Below, one piece after another: positions 47,569 through 55,831 of a stretch of 64,000 bases of DNA. The translations under genes were made by a program, and so were the position numbers. The stretch is taken from positions 10,031 to 74,030 of the forward strand of contig DATEDI010000017.1 of assembly GCA_035281745.1 (NCBI GenBank), written 5' to 3'. Origin of the DNA: 66-474 sp035281745 (GTDB taxonomy: Bacteria; Pseudomonadota; Gammaproteobacteria; Xanthomonadales; Rhodanobacteraceae). Position 1 is the stretch's first letter. Every line of letters starts with the position of its first letter. A model generated the notes under the pieces. It was not told where the DNA came from. It made no database searches and saw only the letters and a list, made by a program, of their open reading frames with translations.

Positions 47569-47755
47569 ATCCCGGCGAGAGCCGGGATTCCATCTTGATT
47601 CACCCATCTTTCCAGCAAAGCCGAATGGATGGACTCGCTGTATCCTTGTAGCTCGCCCTTCAGCCATTGGCCGCGTCGATGTTCGCTCGGCATCCTGCCT
47701 TCGCAGTCGGGTCCCATCGCCGATGAAACTGGCGATGGCCCCGGAATGACGATGG
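47569..47755 (-). repeat. ~190-bp composite extragenic repeat, copy 1
   Basis: The segment starts with hairpin ATCCCGGC-GAGA-GCCGGGAT (47569-47588) and ends with CATCGCC/GGCGATG (47715-47737) and CCGGAATGAC. Its reverse complement shares several blocks (CAGGATGCCG, AGCGAACATCG, GAAGGGCGAGC) with the element after mutL at 58673-58850, so both belong to one dispersed family in opposite orientations. Confidence 0.7.
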
Positions 47756-47765
47756 GTCTTATGTT

Positions 47766-47841
47766 GATCCCGATTCCCGATTCCCGATTCCCGATTCCCG
47801 ATTCCCGATTCCCGATTCCCGATTCTCGATTCTCGGGTCTC
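47766..47841. repeat. Tandem heptanucleotide array abutting the tdh stop codon
   Basis: Seven perfect GATTCCC units (47772-47820) are preceded by one six-base copy (GATCCC) and followed by two GATTCTC units and one GGGTCTC. The array ends one base before the tdh stop. Copy number may vary by slippage. It is not a CRISPR array: units are 7 bp with no spacers. Confidence 0.92.
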
Positions 47842-47842
47842 G

Positions 47843-48877
47843 CTAGTTCCAACTGCACACCACCTTGCCGCACTCGCCCGACGCCATCAGGTCGAAGCCC
47901 TGCTGGAAGTCATCGATCGCAAGCTGGTGGGTCAATACCTTTTGCAGCGGAAAACCGGTCAAGAGCATCTGGGTCATCTTGTACCAGGTCTCGTACATGC
48001 GCCGGCCGTAGATGCCGTGCAGGGTGAGGCCCTTGAAGATCACCTTGTCCCAGTCGATGCCGGAGCCGTTGGGCAGGATGCCCAGCAGTGCGACCTTGCC
48101 GCCGTGGTACATGCAATCGAGCATGTCGTTGAATGCCTGCGGGTTGCCGCTCATCTCGAGGCCCACGTCGAAGCCTTCCATCTGCAGTTCGGACAACACT
48201 TCGCGCAGGGGCTGGCTCTTCACGTTGACCACCCGTGTGGCCCCCATGTCCGCGGCCAGCTTCAGGCGGTAATCGTTGACGTCGGTGACCACCACGTTGC
48301 GCGCGCCCACGTGGCGTGCGATGCCCGCGGCGATGATGCCGATCGGGCCCGCGCCCGTGATCAGCACGTCCTCGCCGATCAGATCGTATTCCAGTGCGCA
48401 GTGCGCGGCGTTGCCGTAGGGGTCGAAGAAGGCGGCGAGCGATGACGGGATCTGGTCCGGCACCGGCCACAGGTTCGACTGCGGCATCGCGATGTATTGC
48501 GCGAATGCGCCGTTGCGATTCACGCCGATGCCGACCGTGTTGGGACAAAGGTGCGGACGTCCGGCCCGGCAGTTGCGGCACATGCCGCAGGTGATGTGGC
48601 CTTCCGCCGAGATGCGCTGGCCCACGCGATAACCGCGTACCTCGCTGCCCATCGCGACGATCCTGCCCACGAACTCGTGGCCGATCACGAGGCCCGGTTT
48701 GATCACGCGCTGCGCCCACGCGTCCCAGTTGTAGATGTGCAGGTCAGTGCCGCAGATCGCGGTTTTTTCCACCTCGATCAGGACGTCGTTGGGGCCGAAT
48801 TCCGGCACCGGCACCTCATCCATCCAGATGCCTTTCGCGGCGTCGCGCTTGACCAGCGCCCTCATCATGTTCGGCAT
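47843..48877 (-). CDS. tdh: L-threonine 3-dehydrogenase
   Basis: Zinc-dependent, NAD-linked oxidation of threonine to 2-amino-3-ketobutyrate. The 344-residue product has the alcohol dehydrogenase features: EKTAICGTDLHIYNWD (catalytic Zn Cys), GHEFVGRIVAMG, the structural-zinc set CGMCRNCRAGRPHLC, and the NAD fold ITGAGPIGIIAAGIARHVG. AAGG lies nine bases before the ATG. It is divergent from miaA, and its product feeds Kbl. Confidence 0.95.
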   Translation of the reverse strand: MPNMMRALVKRDAAKGIWMDEVPVPEFGPNDVLIEVEKTAICGTDLHIYNWDAWAQRVIKPGLVIGHEFVGRIVAMGSEVRGYRVGQRISAEGHITCGMCRNCRAGRPHLCPNTVGIGVNRNGAFAQYIAMPQSNLWPVPDQIPSSLAAFFDPYGNAAHCALEYDLIGEDVLITGAGPIGIIAAGIARHVGARNVVVTDVNDYRLKLAADMGATRVVNVKSQPLREVLSELQMEGFDVGLEMSGNPQAFNDMLDCMYHGGKVALLGILPNGSGIDWDKVIFKGLTLHGIYGRRMYETWYKMTQMLLTGFPLQKVLTHQLAIDDFQQGFDLMASGECGKVVCSWN

Positions 48878-48964
48878 GGTGGTTGCCTTTTCGGATTGAA
48901 ATTCGACCCATTATAAGGCGATGGCATAAGGTCGACGATGTGCGACGGCCCGTACAATCCGTGC

Positions 48965-49936
48965 ATGCCACGCTGCGCTGACGCCATCGATCAACGCCCG
49001 CCCGCGGTTCTCCTGATGGGTCCGACCGCCACCGGCAAGACCGCGCTTGCGTGCGGGCTGGCCGAGCGCTTTCCGCTCGAACTGGTCAGCGTGGATTCGG
49101 CGCTGGTCTATCGCGGCCTCGACATCGGCGCCGCCAAGCCCGACGTCGGCACCCTGCGTCGCTATCCGCACGCGTTGATCGACATCCGTGATCCTTCCGA
49201 ACCCTATTCCGCGGCGAAGTTCCGCGAAGACGCACTGACCGCGATGCAATCGATCTCCGCGCGCGGCAACGTGCCCTTGCTCGTCGGTGGTACCGGCCTG
49301 TATTTCCGGGTGCTGGAACGCGGGCTTTCGACGATGCCGCCGGCCGATCCCGAACTGCGCGAACGCCTGCGCGGGGAAGCGGACAACCAAGGCTGGCCGG
49401 CGTTGCACGCGCGCCTGTCGCAACTCGACCCCGAAGCCGCCGCGCGGATCCGCCCCCTTGACGCTCAGCGCATCCAGCGGGCGCTCGAGGCGATCGAACT
49501 TTCAGGCGATACGCTCACTGCATTGCACGCCCGTGCGCCGGATGCAAAGCGGCTGCCGTACCGGCTATTGAAACTGGCTCTCATTCCCGCCCGTCGCGAG
49601 GCCTTGCGCGAACGCATTGCCTTGCGTTTCGATGCGATGCTGGCGTCGGGTTTTCTGGACGAAGTCAAACGCCTGCGTGCGCGCGGTGACTTGCATCCCG
49701 ATTTGCCTGCGATCCGCGCGGTGGGTTATCGGCAAGCTTGGGCGTACCTCGATGGAATCTGTTCCGGGTTCGAATTTCGCGCGCGCGCGATCCATGCGAC
49801 CCGGCAACTGGCCAAACGACAGATCACATGGCTGCGAAGCGAGCTGGACGCACGCGGCTTCGATCCCGACCGGCCCGATTGCGGGGCATCGGTCACCACC
49901 GCGCTGATGCTGTTTTTGGACGCCCAAAATGGATGA
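48965..49936 (+). CDS. miaA: tRNA dimethylallyltransferase
   Basis: Adds a dimethylallyl group to A37 of tRNAs reading UNN codons. The 323-residue product has the P-loop LMGPTATGKTALA, the SVDSALVYRGLDIGAAKP motif, HALIDIRDPSEPYSAAKF, VGGTGLYFRVLERGLS, and the late RAVGYRQAWAYLDG and RQLAKRQITWLR. ATG 48965 and ATG 48938 are both possible. It precedes hfq by 75 bases, as in the miaA-hfq-hflX superoperon of other gammaproteobacteria. Confidence 0.93.
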   Translation: MPRCADAIDQRPPAVLLMGPTATGKTALACGLAERFPLELVSVDSALVYRGLDIGAAKPDVGTLRRYPHALIDIRDPSEPYSAAKFREDALTAMQSISARGNVPLLVGGTGLYFRVLERGLSTMPPADPELRERLRGEADNQGWPALHARLSQLDPEAAARIRPLDAQRIQRALEAIELSGDTLTALHARAPDAKRLPYRLLKLALIPARREALRERIALRFDAMLASGFLDEVKRLRARGDLHPDLPAIRAVGYRQAWAYLDGICSGFEFRARAIHATRQLAKRQITWLRSELDARGFDPDRPDCGASVTTALMLFLDAQNG

Positions 49937-50011
49937 AAACGGCCAAATGCGCAAAAATCTGCGTTACCATTCCGAGGTGTGGGAATAAACCCGGATCGAA
50001 AGGCCATAACA

Positions 50012-50272
50012 ATGTCGAAGAGCCAATCGCTGCAGGATCCGTTTTTGAACGCCTTGCGCCGGGAGCGTATTCCGGTCGCGATTTACCTGGTCAACGGGAT
50101 CAAACTGCAGGGGGTGATCGAGTCGTTCGATCAGTTCGTGGTACTGCTGCGCAACCAGGTCAGTCAGATGGTGTACAAGCATGCCATTTCGACGGTGGTG
50201 CCGAGCCGCGCGGTCAAGGTCGGGGCGGAAGACTCAAGGACGGACGACGCCGAGACCCCGGCGCAGGACTAG
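50012..50272 (+). CDS. hfq: RNA chaperone Hfq
   Basis: Hexameric Sm-like protein that binds sRNAs and mRNAs. The 86-residue product has the canonical MSKSQSLQDPFLNALRRERIPV start, Sm1 (VNGIKLQGVIESFDQFVVLL) and Sm2 (MVYKHAISTVVPSR), and a short acidic tail. The start was set at MSKSQ; the preceding in-frame Met is in the leader. Immediately after its stop codon an inverted-repeat element begins, which separates it from hflX. Confidence 0.96.
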   Translation: MSKSQSLQDPFLNALRRERIPVAIYLVNGIKLQGVIESFDQFVVLLRNQVSQMVYKHAISTVVPSRAVKVGAEDSRTDDAETPAQD

Positions 50273-50541
50273 GGGCCTGTCAGCGCCATGCCAAGTGGCC
50301 GCGCCGGTGGCCCTTTGCCCGCAGGGCAAGGAAGAGGTGAGGAAGATGTATGTCGATACATAGACGAGCGATGACGCAGCCATGCGGGCAAAGGGCCCCG
50401 GCCCGAGGGGTTGCTCCGCAGCGGCCGCCATCCATCGGCGCACGCCTTGACCAGAGAACCACTCTGGCGCTGCGGCGCGCGCCTCGTCTGGCGACCGCTG
50501 CGGAAGCAACGCGGCTCGCTTGGCATGGCGCTGACAGGCCC
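50273..50541. mobile_element. 269-bp MITE-like element with 23-bp terminal inverted repeats
   Basis: GGGCCTGTCAGCGCCATGCC... (50273-50295) is a perfect 23-bp inverted copy of 50519-50541. A second perfect pair, 15 bp (50309-50323 and 50383-50397), lies inside. The element starts at the base after the hfq stop and ends just before the residues that would be the hflX N-terminus. It encodes no transposase; short open frames in it look accidental. No target-site duplication is evident. This is a non-autonomous element or a large structured repeat. Confidence 0.8.
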
Positions 50542-50585
50542 TGACCCTGTTCGAACGAGAAAAGCGAGGCGAGCGTGCGCTGCTG

Positions 50586-51905
50586 GTGCTGCCCTACACC
50601 GGCAAGGCCGAAGCTGTGCGCCGTGCGCAGGAATTCACCGAACTTGCCAAGTCCGCGGGCGCGGAAATCCTGGGTAGCGTGCACGCCCGCGTGGATGCGC
50701 CCAATCCGAAGTTCTATATCGGTACCGGCAAGGCCGACGAGGTGCAGGCGAAGGTGCGCGACCTCGGCGCCGACGTAGTGCTGGTTGACCATGCACTGAC
50801 GCCCGTGCAGGAACGCAATCTGGAAAAGCACCTCTCGGCGCGGGTGGTCGACCGAGCCGCGTTGATCCTCGACATTTTTGCGCAGCGTGCGCAATCGCAC
50901 GAAGGAAAACTCGAGGTCGAGCTGGCGCAGTTGAAGCACATGGCCACAAGGCTGGTGCGCGGGTGGACCCACCTGGAGCGCCAGCGCGGCGGTTCGATCG
51001 GCCTGCGTGGTCCCGGCGAAACCCAGCTCGAAACCGACCGCCGCCTGCTGCAGAAGCGTGTCGAGCAATTGCAGAAGCGCATCGACAAGGTCGGCGTGCA
51101 GCGCAGTCAGCAGCGCCGCGCGCGCCTGCGCAACACGCTGCCGCGCGTCGCGCTGGTCGGTTACACCAACGCCGGCAAGTCGACGCTGTTCAACGCGATC
51201 ACGCGCGGCACGGTGTACGCTGCCAACCAGTTGTTCGCGACGCTCGACCCGACCGTCCGCCGTCTGGAAGGTCTGGACGCCGGTCCCGCCGTGCTGGCCG
51301 ATACGGTCGGCTTCATCCGCGAGTTGCCGCACGACCTCGTGGCGGCGTTCCGCGCCACGCTGTCCGAAGCACGCGATGCCGACTTGTTGTTGCACGTCAC
51401 CGATGCCGCCGATCCGGAACGCGACCTGTTGATCGATGTGGTCGACGGCGTGCTGGACGAGATCGGCGCGGGCGACGTGCCGCAGTTGATGGTGTTCAAC
51501 AAGATCGACCTGTTGAATGCCCACACTCCTGCGGGCGAAGACCAGGAGTCGGTCAACCGTGCCCCGGCTTTTCGCCCGGTGGCGTCGCGCATCGATCGCG
51601 ATGCGGAAGGCACACCAACGGCGTTATGGCTGTCCGCGGCAAGTGGCGAAGGGCTCGATCTGCTGCGGCAGGCGGTCAGCGAGCGACTTGCCGGCGCGCG
51701 CGTGCACGCGGAATTGCGGTTGCCGCCGCGCGCGGGCCGCCTGCGCGCGCGACTGATCGAACTCGGCGCGGTCAAGTCCGAACGCTACGACGAACATGGC
51801 TGGCGCCTCGACATCGATGCACCGCGCGACCTGTTGTTGCCGCTGGCCGGCGACGTCCGCGGCGACGACGCACAGCTTTTCCGCGACTGGCTCGACGCGG
51901 CGTGA
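50586..51905 (+). CDS. hflX: Ribosome-associated GTPase HflX
   Basis: GTPase that splits or rescues stalled ribosomes. The product (439 residues from GTG 50586) has the HflX N-terminal domain (VLVDHALTPVQERNLEKHL, LARVVDRAALILDIFAQRA), the coiled region GPGETQLETDRRLL, G1 GYTNAGKST, G3 DTVGFIRELPHDLV, G4 NKIDLL and a C-terminal domain. In frame upstream, 50547-50585 reads LFEREKRGERALL, which looks like the conserved family start but begins with CTG, with no ATG, GTG or TTG. The real start is therefore uncertain; the inserted element probably removed it. Confidence 0.88.
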   Translation: MLPYTGKAEAVRRAQEFTELAKSAGAEILGSVHARVDAPNPKFYIGTGKADEVQAKVRDLGADVVLVDHALTPVQERNLEKHLSARVVDRAALILDIFAQRAQSHEGKLEVELAQLKHMATRLVRGWTHLERQRGGSIGLRGPGETQLETDRRLLQKRVEQLQKRIDKVGVQRSQQRRARLRNTLPRVALVGYTNAGKSTLFNAITRGTVYAANQLFATLDPTVRRLEGLDAGPAVLADTVGFIRELPHDLVAAFRATLSEARDADLLLHVTDAADPERDLLIDVVDGVLDEIGAGDVPQLMVFNKIDLLNAHTPAGEDQESVNRAPAFRPVASRIDRDAEGTPTALWLSAASGEGLDLLRQAVSERLAGARVHAELRLPPRAGRLRARLIELGAVKSERYDEHGWRLDIDAPRDLLLPLAGDVRGDDAQLFRDWLDAA

Positions 51906-52101
51906 CCAAGGCCACGTGCGGAGCGGCTGTTGTGAAAAGTCAGGACAGGGAAGTCCGTTCTGGTGCGGAAGGAGCCTTGGGCATTTTGCTTGCCTGGCAT
52001 TGGGCGACGCGGTGATCAGGGACGATCGCACAAGGATGCTAGAATTCACCGTTTGCGCCCGTCACGGCGTATCTTTGCCCGCAATCTGAGGCCGTCCCGA
52101 G

Positions 52102-53253
52102 ATGCCCTGGAAGGAACCCGGCGAAAAACCGCGCGAACCCAAGGGCCGCGAACCATGGGGGCAGGGTGGTGGCCAGGGCGGCGGCCCCGATCTGGATGCG
52201 TGGTTCCGCAAGGCACGGCGGCGGCTCGGCCCGTTCGGCCGCGGTCCGATCGGTGCGCTGGCACTGATCGTGGTGCTGATCGTCCTGTGGTTCGTGATCG
52301 GTGGTTGGACGTCGATCGGCGGCCAGCAGGTCGGCGTGCTGTTGCGGTTCGGACATTTCCAGCGCGTGCTGCAACCCGGCGTGCACCTGCATTTGCCGCC
52401 GCCCATCGACGATGTGCAGAAGGTCGACATGGATCGCCTGCGCACCGTGAACGACGAGGCGCGCGTGCTCACCGGCGATGGACAACTGGTGCTGATCGAT
52501 TACGACGTGCATTACAAGGTCACCAACGCGCGCGCCTTCCTGTACGCCACGCGCGATGCCGAGGAAGTCGTCCGCAACGCGGCAACGTCCGCCGTGCGCG
52601 CGGCCACGGGCACCCACAACATGCAATGCCTGATCGACAGCCTCGACCTGCCATGCGCCGCGGGGGCCGTCGATACCGACAAGCTTGGCGCCGACGTGCT
52701 TGCCCGCCTGCGCGCCTCGCTGCCCCAGGCGCAGGACAAACTCGGCGCCACGATCGCGGATGTCGATGTCCAGAGCATCGGCGTACCCTCGGACGTGAAG
52801 CAGGCCTTCGATGCCATCGCCAAGGCGCACGACGACGTCAAGACCATGAAGACCAGCGCCGATGCCGACGTCGCGCGCCGCAAGGTCGACGTCAAGAATG
52901 AAGCGGCCTCGATCAAGTCAGATGCCGAGGCGTACCGGCGCCAGGCCGTCGCCGACGCCAACGCGGCGGTCGCGCGTTTCGATCACATCCTGCCGCAATA
53001 TCAGGTCGCGCCGCAGGTAACGCGCCATCGGTTGTGGCTGGACACCATGCAGGCAGTATTGACCCGCAACCACGTGGTGGTGAATACCGGCTCCGGCAAC
53101 GTGATCGTGCAGTTTCCCGCGCAGCATCCCGATGTGAACGGTGCGCCGGCAAGTGCGGCCAGCGGCGCGTCGCCCGTCCCGGTTGCACCCGCTTCATCGG
53201 CATCGATCGCCACGCCGGTGACGTCCGGCCCCGACATGCAGGCGATGGACTGA
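52102..53253 (+). CDS. hflK: FtsH protease modulator HflK
   Basis: SPFH/prohibitin-like membrane protein that forms a complex with HflC around the FtsH protease and regulates turnover of membrane proteins. The 383-residue product starts MPWKEPGEKPREPKG, with a Gly-rich cytosolic segment, one membrane helix (GALALIVVLIVLWFVIGGW, ~51-70), and a periplasmic SPFH domain (GQQVGVLLRFGHFQRVLQPGVHLHLP; coiled coil around 255-310). hflC overlaps its stop (TGATG). The 196-base gap after hflX has a TAGAAT -10 candidate at 52040-52045. Confidence 0.93.
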   Translation: MPWKEPGEKPREPKGREPWGQGGGQGGGPDLDAWFRKARRRLGPFGRGPIGALALIVVLIVLWFVIGGWTSIGGQQVGVLLRFGHFQRVLQPGVHLHLPPPIDDVQKVDMDRLRTVNDEARVLTGDGQLVLIDYDVHYKVTNARAFLYATRDAEEVVRNAATSAVRAATGTHNMQCLIDSLDLPCAAGAVDTDKLGADVLARLRASLPQAQDKLGATIADVDVQSIGVPSDVKQAFDAIAKAHDDVKTMKTSADADVARRKVDVKNEAASIKSDAEAYRRQAVADANAAVARFDHILPQYQVAPQVTRHRLWLDTMQAVLTRNHVVVNTGSGNVIVQFPAQHPDVNGAPASAASGASPVPVAPASSASIATPVTSGPDMQAMD

Positions 53254-54134
53254 TGAAATACGCCATTCCCATCGTGATCATCGTGCTGGCGTTGCTCGGC
53301 ATCAATGGCATCTATGTCGTCGGCGAAGGCCACGCCGTGGTGCTGTCCCGCTTCGGCGACGTGCAGGTTGCAGGCATCGGCCCCGGCCTGCATTTCAAGT
53401 TGCCGTTCGTGCAGGACGTTTCGGTGTACGACACCCGTGAGATCACCACGCAAGCCGAGCCCGGCGACTGCAAGACGCGCGATGGCCAGCTCGTGCGGGT
53501 CGGTTTCCACGTGCGCTGGCAGATCGTCGATCCCGCGTTGTATTACAAGGTGACGTCCGGCGACGAACTACAGGCCATCCAGTTGATGGAACCGCTGGTC
53601 CGCGACGCTTTGCGCAAGGACGTCGCGAACACCGACTTGTCGGGCCTGTTGTCAAGCGGCGAGAGCATCGGCGCGCGGTTGCGCGGCGAAGTGGGTGCGC
53701 AAGTTCGTCAGAAGCTCGGCATCGACGTTCTGGATGTCGAGATCGGCCGCGTGTTGCCGCCGGAAGACGCCCTCGCGTCCGTTTACAAGCGCATGACCAC
53801 CGAAGCGCAGGCCGCCGCAGGCACTGTGCGCGCAAAAGGCGAAGCCGCGGCGGCGGCCATCCGTGCCGAGGGCGACGCTGACGACCAGCAGGTACTCGCT
53901 GCCGCCAATCAATCCGCGGCAGCGGTGCGCGGCGAGGGCGATGCGCAGGCAGCGAAAATCTACGCCACCGCTTCGGCGAAAGACCCGCAATTCTTCCGCT
54001 ACTGGACCAGCCTCGACACCTGGCGCAAGAGCTTTAGCGGCGGTGGCGCGGTCGTGGTGCTGGACAAGAATTCCTCATTCATGCAGGCCGTCGATGCAGG
54101 CGCTTCGGGCAACGGTGCGCCAGCGAAGCACTGA
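53253..54134 (+). CDS. hflC: FtsH protease modulator HflC
   Basis: Partner of HflK in the large membrane assembly that controls FtsH. The 293-residue product has an N-terminal anchor (IPIVIIVLALLGINGIYVV), then VVLSRFGDVQVAGIGPGLHFKLPFVQDV and a long Ala/Glu-rich coiled coil (~190-250, AQAAAGTVRAKGEAAAAAI), typical of SPFH proteins. The ATG shares its A with the hflK stop, so the pair is translationally coupled. The usual small yjeT-like gene before purA is missing; a duplicated purA leader takes its place. Confidence 0.93.
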   Translation: MKYAIPIVIIVLALLGINGIYVVGEGHAVVLSRFGDVQVAGIGPGLHFKLPFVQDVSVYDTREITTQAEPGDCKTRDGQLVRVGFHVRWQIVDPALYYKVTSGDELQAIQLMEPLVRDALRKDVANTDLSGLLSSGESIGARLRGEVGAQVRQKLGIDVLDVEIGRVLPPEDALASVYKRMTTEAQAAAGTVRAKGEAAAAAIRAEGDADDQQVLAAANQSAAAVRGEGDAQAAKIYATASAKDPQFFRYWTSLDTWRKSFSGGGAVVVLDKNSSFMQAVDAGASGNGAPAKH

Positions 54135-54150
54135 GCGACGATTGTCGTCA

Positions 54151-54249
54151 GATCGAGCCTGGTCACCGATCGTCGCCCCGCATCGAAACACGACATCGAA
54201 GCGAGAACATCATGGGACAAAGCGTAGTCATTCTTGGCGCCCAGTGGGG
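54151..54249 (+). repeat. Upstream copy of the duplicated purA leader
   Basis: These 99 bases match 54347-54445 at 96 positions, a direct repeat offset by 196 bases. The copy includes the leader, the purA ATG and the first 13 codons. An extra G at 54250 shifts the frame at the junction. Confidence 0.92.
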
Positions 54250-54298
54250 GCGAATGACTGCGGTTGCGGGCTGCCAGTGGCAGTTCGCGCAGGCGTGA
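54212..54298 (+). pseudogene. Truncated purA 5' copy (28-codon decoy ORF)
   Basis: The reading frame starts exactly like purA (MGQSVVILGAQWG), then shifts because of the extra G and runs through 15 unrelated codons to TGA at 54296. It keeps the same upstream sequence as true purA, so it probably has the same ribosome-binding site and could be translated as an upstream ORF. Confidence 0.75.
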
Positions 54299-54346
54299 GC
54301 GCCCGAGGCAGGAGCCGAGGGCAGGGTGACTTGGCGAGATCAGGAC

Positions 54347-54445
54347 GATCGAGCCTGGTCACCGACCGTCGCCCCACATCGAAACACGACATCGAAGCGA
54401 GAACATCATGGGACAAAGCGTAGTCATTCTTGGAGCCCAGTGGGG
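54347..54445 (+). repeat. Downstream (functional) copy of the duplicated purA leader
   Basis: Second copy of the direct repeat. It leads straight into intact purA. The 97-base spacer (54250-54346) between the copies has no recognised function. Confidence 0.92.
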
Positions 54446-55700
54446 CGACGAAGGCAAGGGCAAGATCGTCGACCTGCTGACGCAGGACATCGGTGCGGTG
54501 GTGCGTTTTCAGGGCGGTCACAACGCCGGCCACACGCTGGTGATCAAGGGCAAGAAGACGGTGCTGCACCTGATCCCGTCGGGCATCCTGCGCGAAGGCG
54601 CACTATGCCTGATCGGCAACGGCGTGGTGCTGTCGCCCGCGGCGCTCGAGAAGGAGATCGCCGAACTGGAAGCGAACGGCGTGGAGGTGCGTTCGCGGGT
54701 CAAGATTTCCCCGGCGACGCCGCTGATCATGCCGTACCACATCGCGCTGGATCAGGCGCGCGAGAGGGCCGCGGGCGCAGGCGCGATCGGCACGACCGGT
54801 CGCGGCATCGGTCCCGCGTATGAAGACAAGGTCGCGCGTCGCGGCGTGCGCGTCGCCGACTTGAGCTATCCGAAAGAACTCGCGGAAAAACTCCATGAGG
54901 TGATGGATTACCACAATTTCGTGCTGACGAAATTCCTCGACGCCGACGCCGTGGATTTCCAGCAGACGCTGGACGAAGCGCTCGCCTTCGGCGAGTACGT
55001 CGAGCCCATGAAGTCCGACGTCGCCGGCATCCTGCACGACCTGCGCCGCAACGGTGAGCGCGTGTTGTTCGAGGGCGCGCAGGGCGCGCTGCTCGACATC
55101 GATCACGGCACCTATCCGTACGTCACCTCATCGAACACCACCACCGGCGGTGCACTGGCCGGCGCAGGCGTCGGCGCGGATTACATCGACTACGTGCTCG
55201 GCATTGCCAAGGCGTACGCGACGCGCGTCGGCGGCGGTCCGTTTCCGACCGAACTCGATGACGCGATCGGCGAAGGCATCCGCAAGCGCGGCGACGAATT
55301 CGGCGCGTCGACGGGGCGCCCGCGACGCTGCGGCTGGATGGACATCGTTGCACTGAAGCGCGCGGTGTTGATCAACGGCATCTCGGGCCTGTGCATCACC
55401 AAGCTCGACGTGCTCGACGGCATGGAAAAGCTGAAGGTGTGCATCGCCTACGAATACCGCGGCAAGCGCACCGAATACGCGCCGCTCGATGCCGAGGGCT
55501 GGAAGGAATGCACGCCGGTGTACCTGGAATTCCCCGGCTGGAGCGAATCCACCCACGGCGTTACCGAGTGGGACCAGTTGCCGCCTGCGGCGCGCGCGTA
55601 TCTGCGGGCACTGGAAGAACTCGCCGGCTGCCCACTCGCGATCGTCAGCACCGGTCCCGACCGCGATGCCAACATCGTGCTGCGTGATCCGTTTGCCTGA
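54408..55700 (+). CDS. purA: Adenylosuccinate synthetase
   Basis: Joins IMP and aspartate using GTP, the committed step to AMP. The 430-residue product has the P-loop-like GAQWGDEGKGKIVDLL, RFQGGHNAGHTLV, IGTTGRGIGPAYEDKVARRG, EGAQGALLDIDHGTYPYVTSSNTTTGGALAG, and GRPRRCGWMDIVALK, and ends SSTGPDRDANIVLRDPF-like. It is full length. It normally follows hflC closely; here 273 bases intervene, including a decoy copy of its own start. Confidence 0.96.
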   Translation: MGQSVVILGAQWGDEGKGKIVDLLTQDIGAVVRFQGGHNAGHTLVIKGKKTVLHLIPSGILREGALCLIGNGVVLSPAALEKEIAELEANGVEVRSRVKISPATPLIMPYHIALDQARERAAGAGAIGTTGRGIGPAYEDKVARRGVRVADLSYPKELAEKLHEVMDYHNFVLTKFLDADAVDFQQTLDEALAFGEYVEPMKSDVAGILHDLRRNGERVLFEGAQGALLDIDHGTYPYVTSSNTTTGGALAGAGVGADYIDYVLGIAKAYATRVGGGPFPTELDDAIGEGIRKRGDEFGASTGRPRRCGWMDIVALKRAVLINGISGLCITKLDVLDGMEKLKVCIAYEYRGKRTEYAPLDAEGWKECTPVYLEFPGWSESTHGVTEWDQLPPAARAYLRALEELAGCPLAIVSTGPDRDANIVLRDPFA

Positions 55701-55710
55701 GCGCGGGTAG

Positions 55711-55735
55711 GGCGGGCGCAGCAGCGCATCCCGCC
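55711..55735 (+). repeat. Short GGCGGG...CCCGCC extragenic palindrome, copy 1
   Basis: GGCGGG and CCCGCC flank GCGCAGCAGCGCAT-like sequence 10 bases after the purA stop. It shares its core (GCAGCAGCG, ATCCCGCC) with two other copies in the window and may help end purA transcripts; CGTTTTTGCC follows. Confidence 0.6.
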
Positions 55736-55789
55736 TGACGCGTTTTTGCCCGAGTGAATCCCGCCGTTTCGCGCTTGTACGGAAGGCGC

Positions 55790-55818
55790 GATGCGCCGCT
55801 GCGCGGCTGCTCCCGCCC
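55790..55818 (-). repeat. Short GGCGGG extragenic palindrome, copy 2
   Basis: On the minus strand this reads GGGCGGGAGCAGCCGCGCAG then CGGCGCATC, matching copy 3 at 62304-62336 apart from one base in the core. It lies opposite copy 1, 55 bases away. Confidence 0.6.
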
Positions 55819-55831
55819 CGCATGATCGATT

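Noticed and set aside
47766..47841. Possible CRISPR array
   Set aside because: Units are 7 bp and contiguous, with no spacers and no cas genes nearby.
50181..50363. 60-codon frame overlapping hfq and the inverted-repeat element
   Set aside because: It is out of frame with hfq and reads through the element's palindromes; chance frame.
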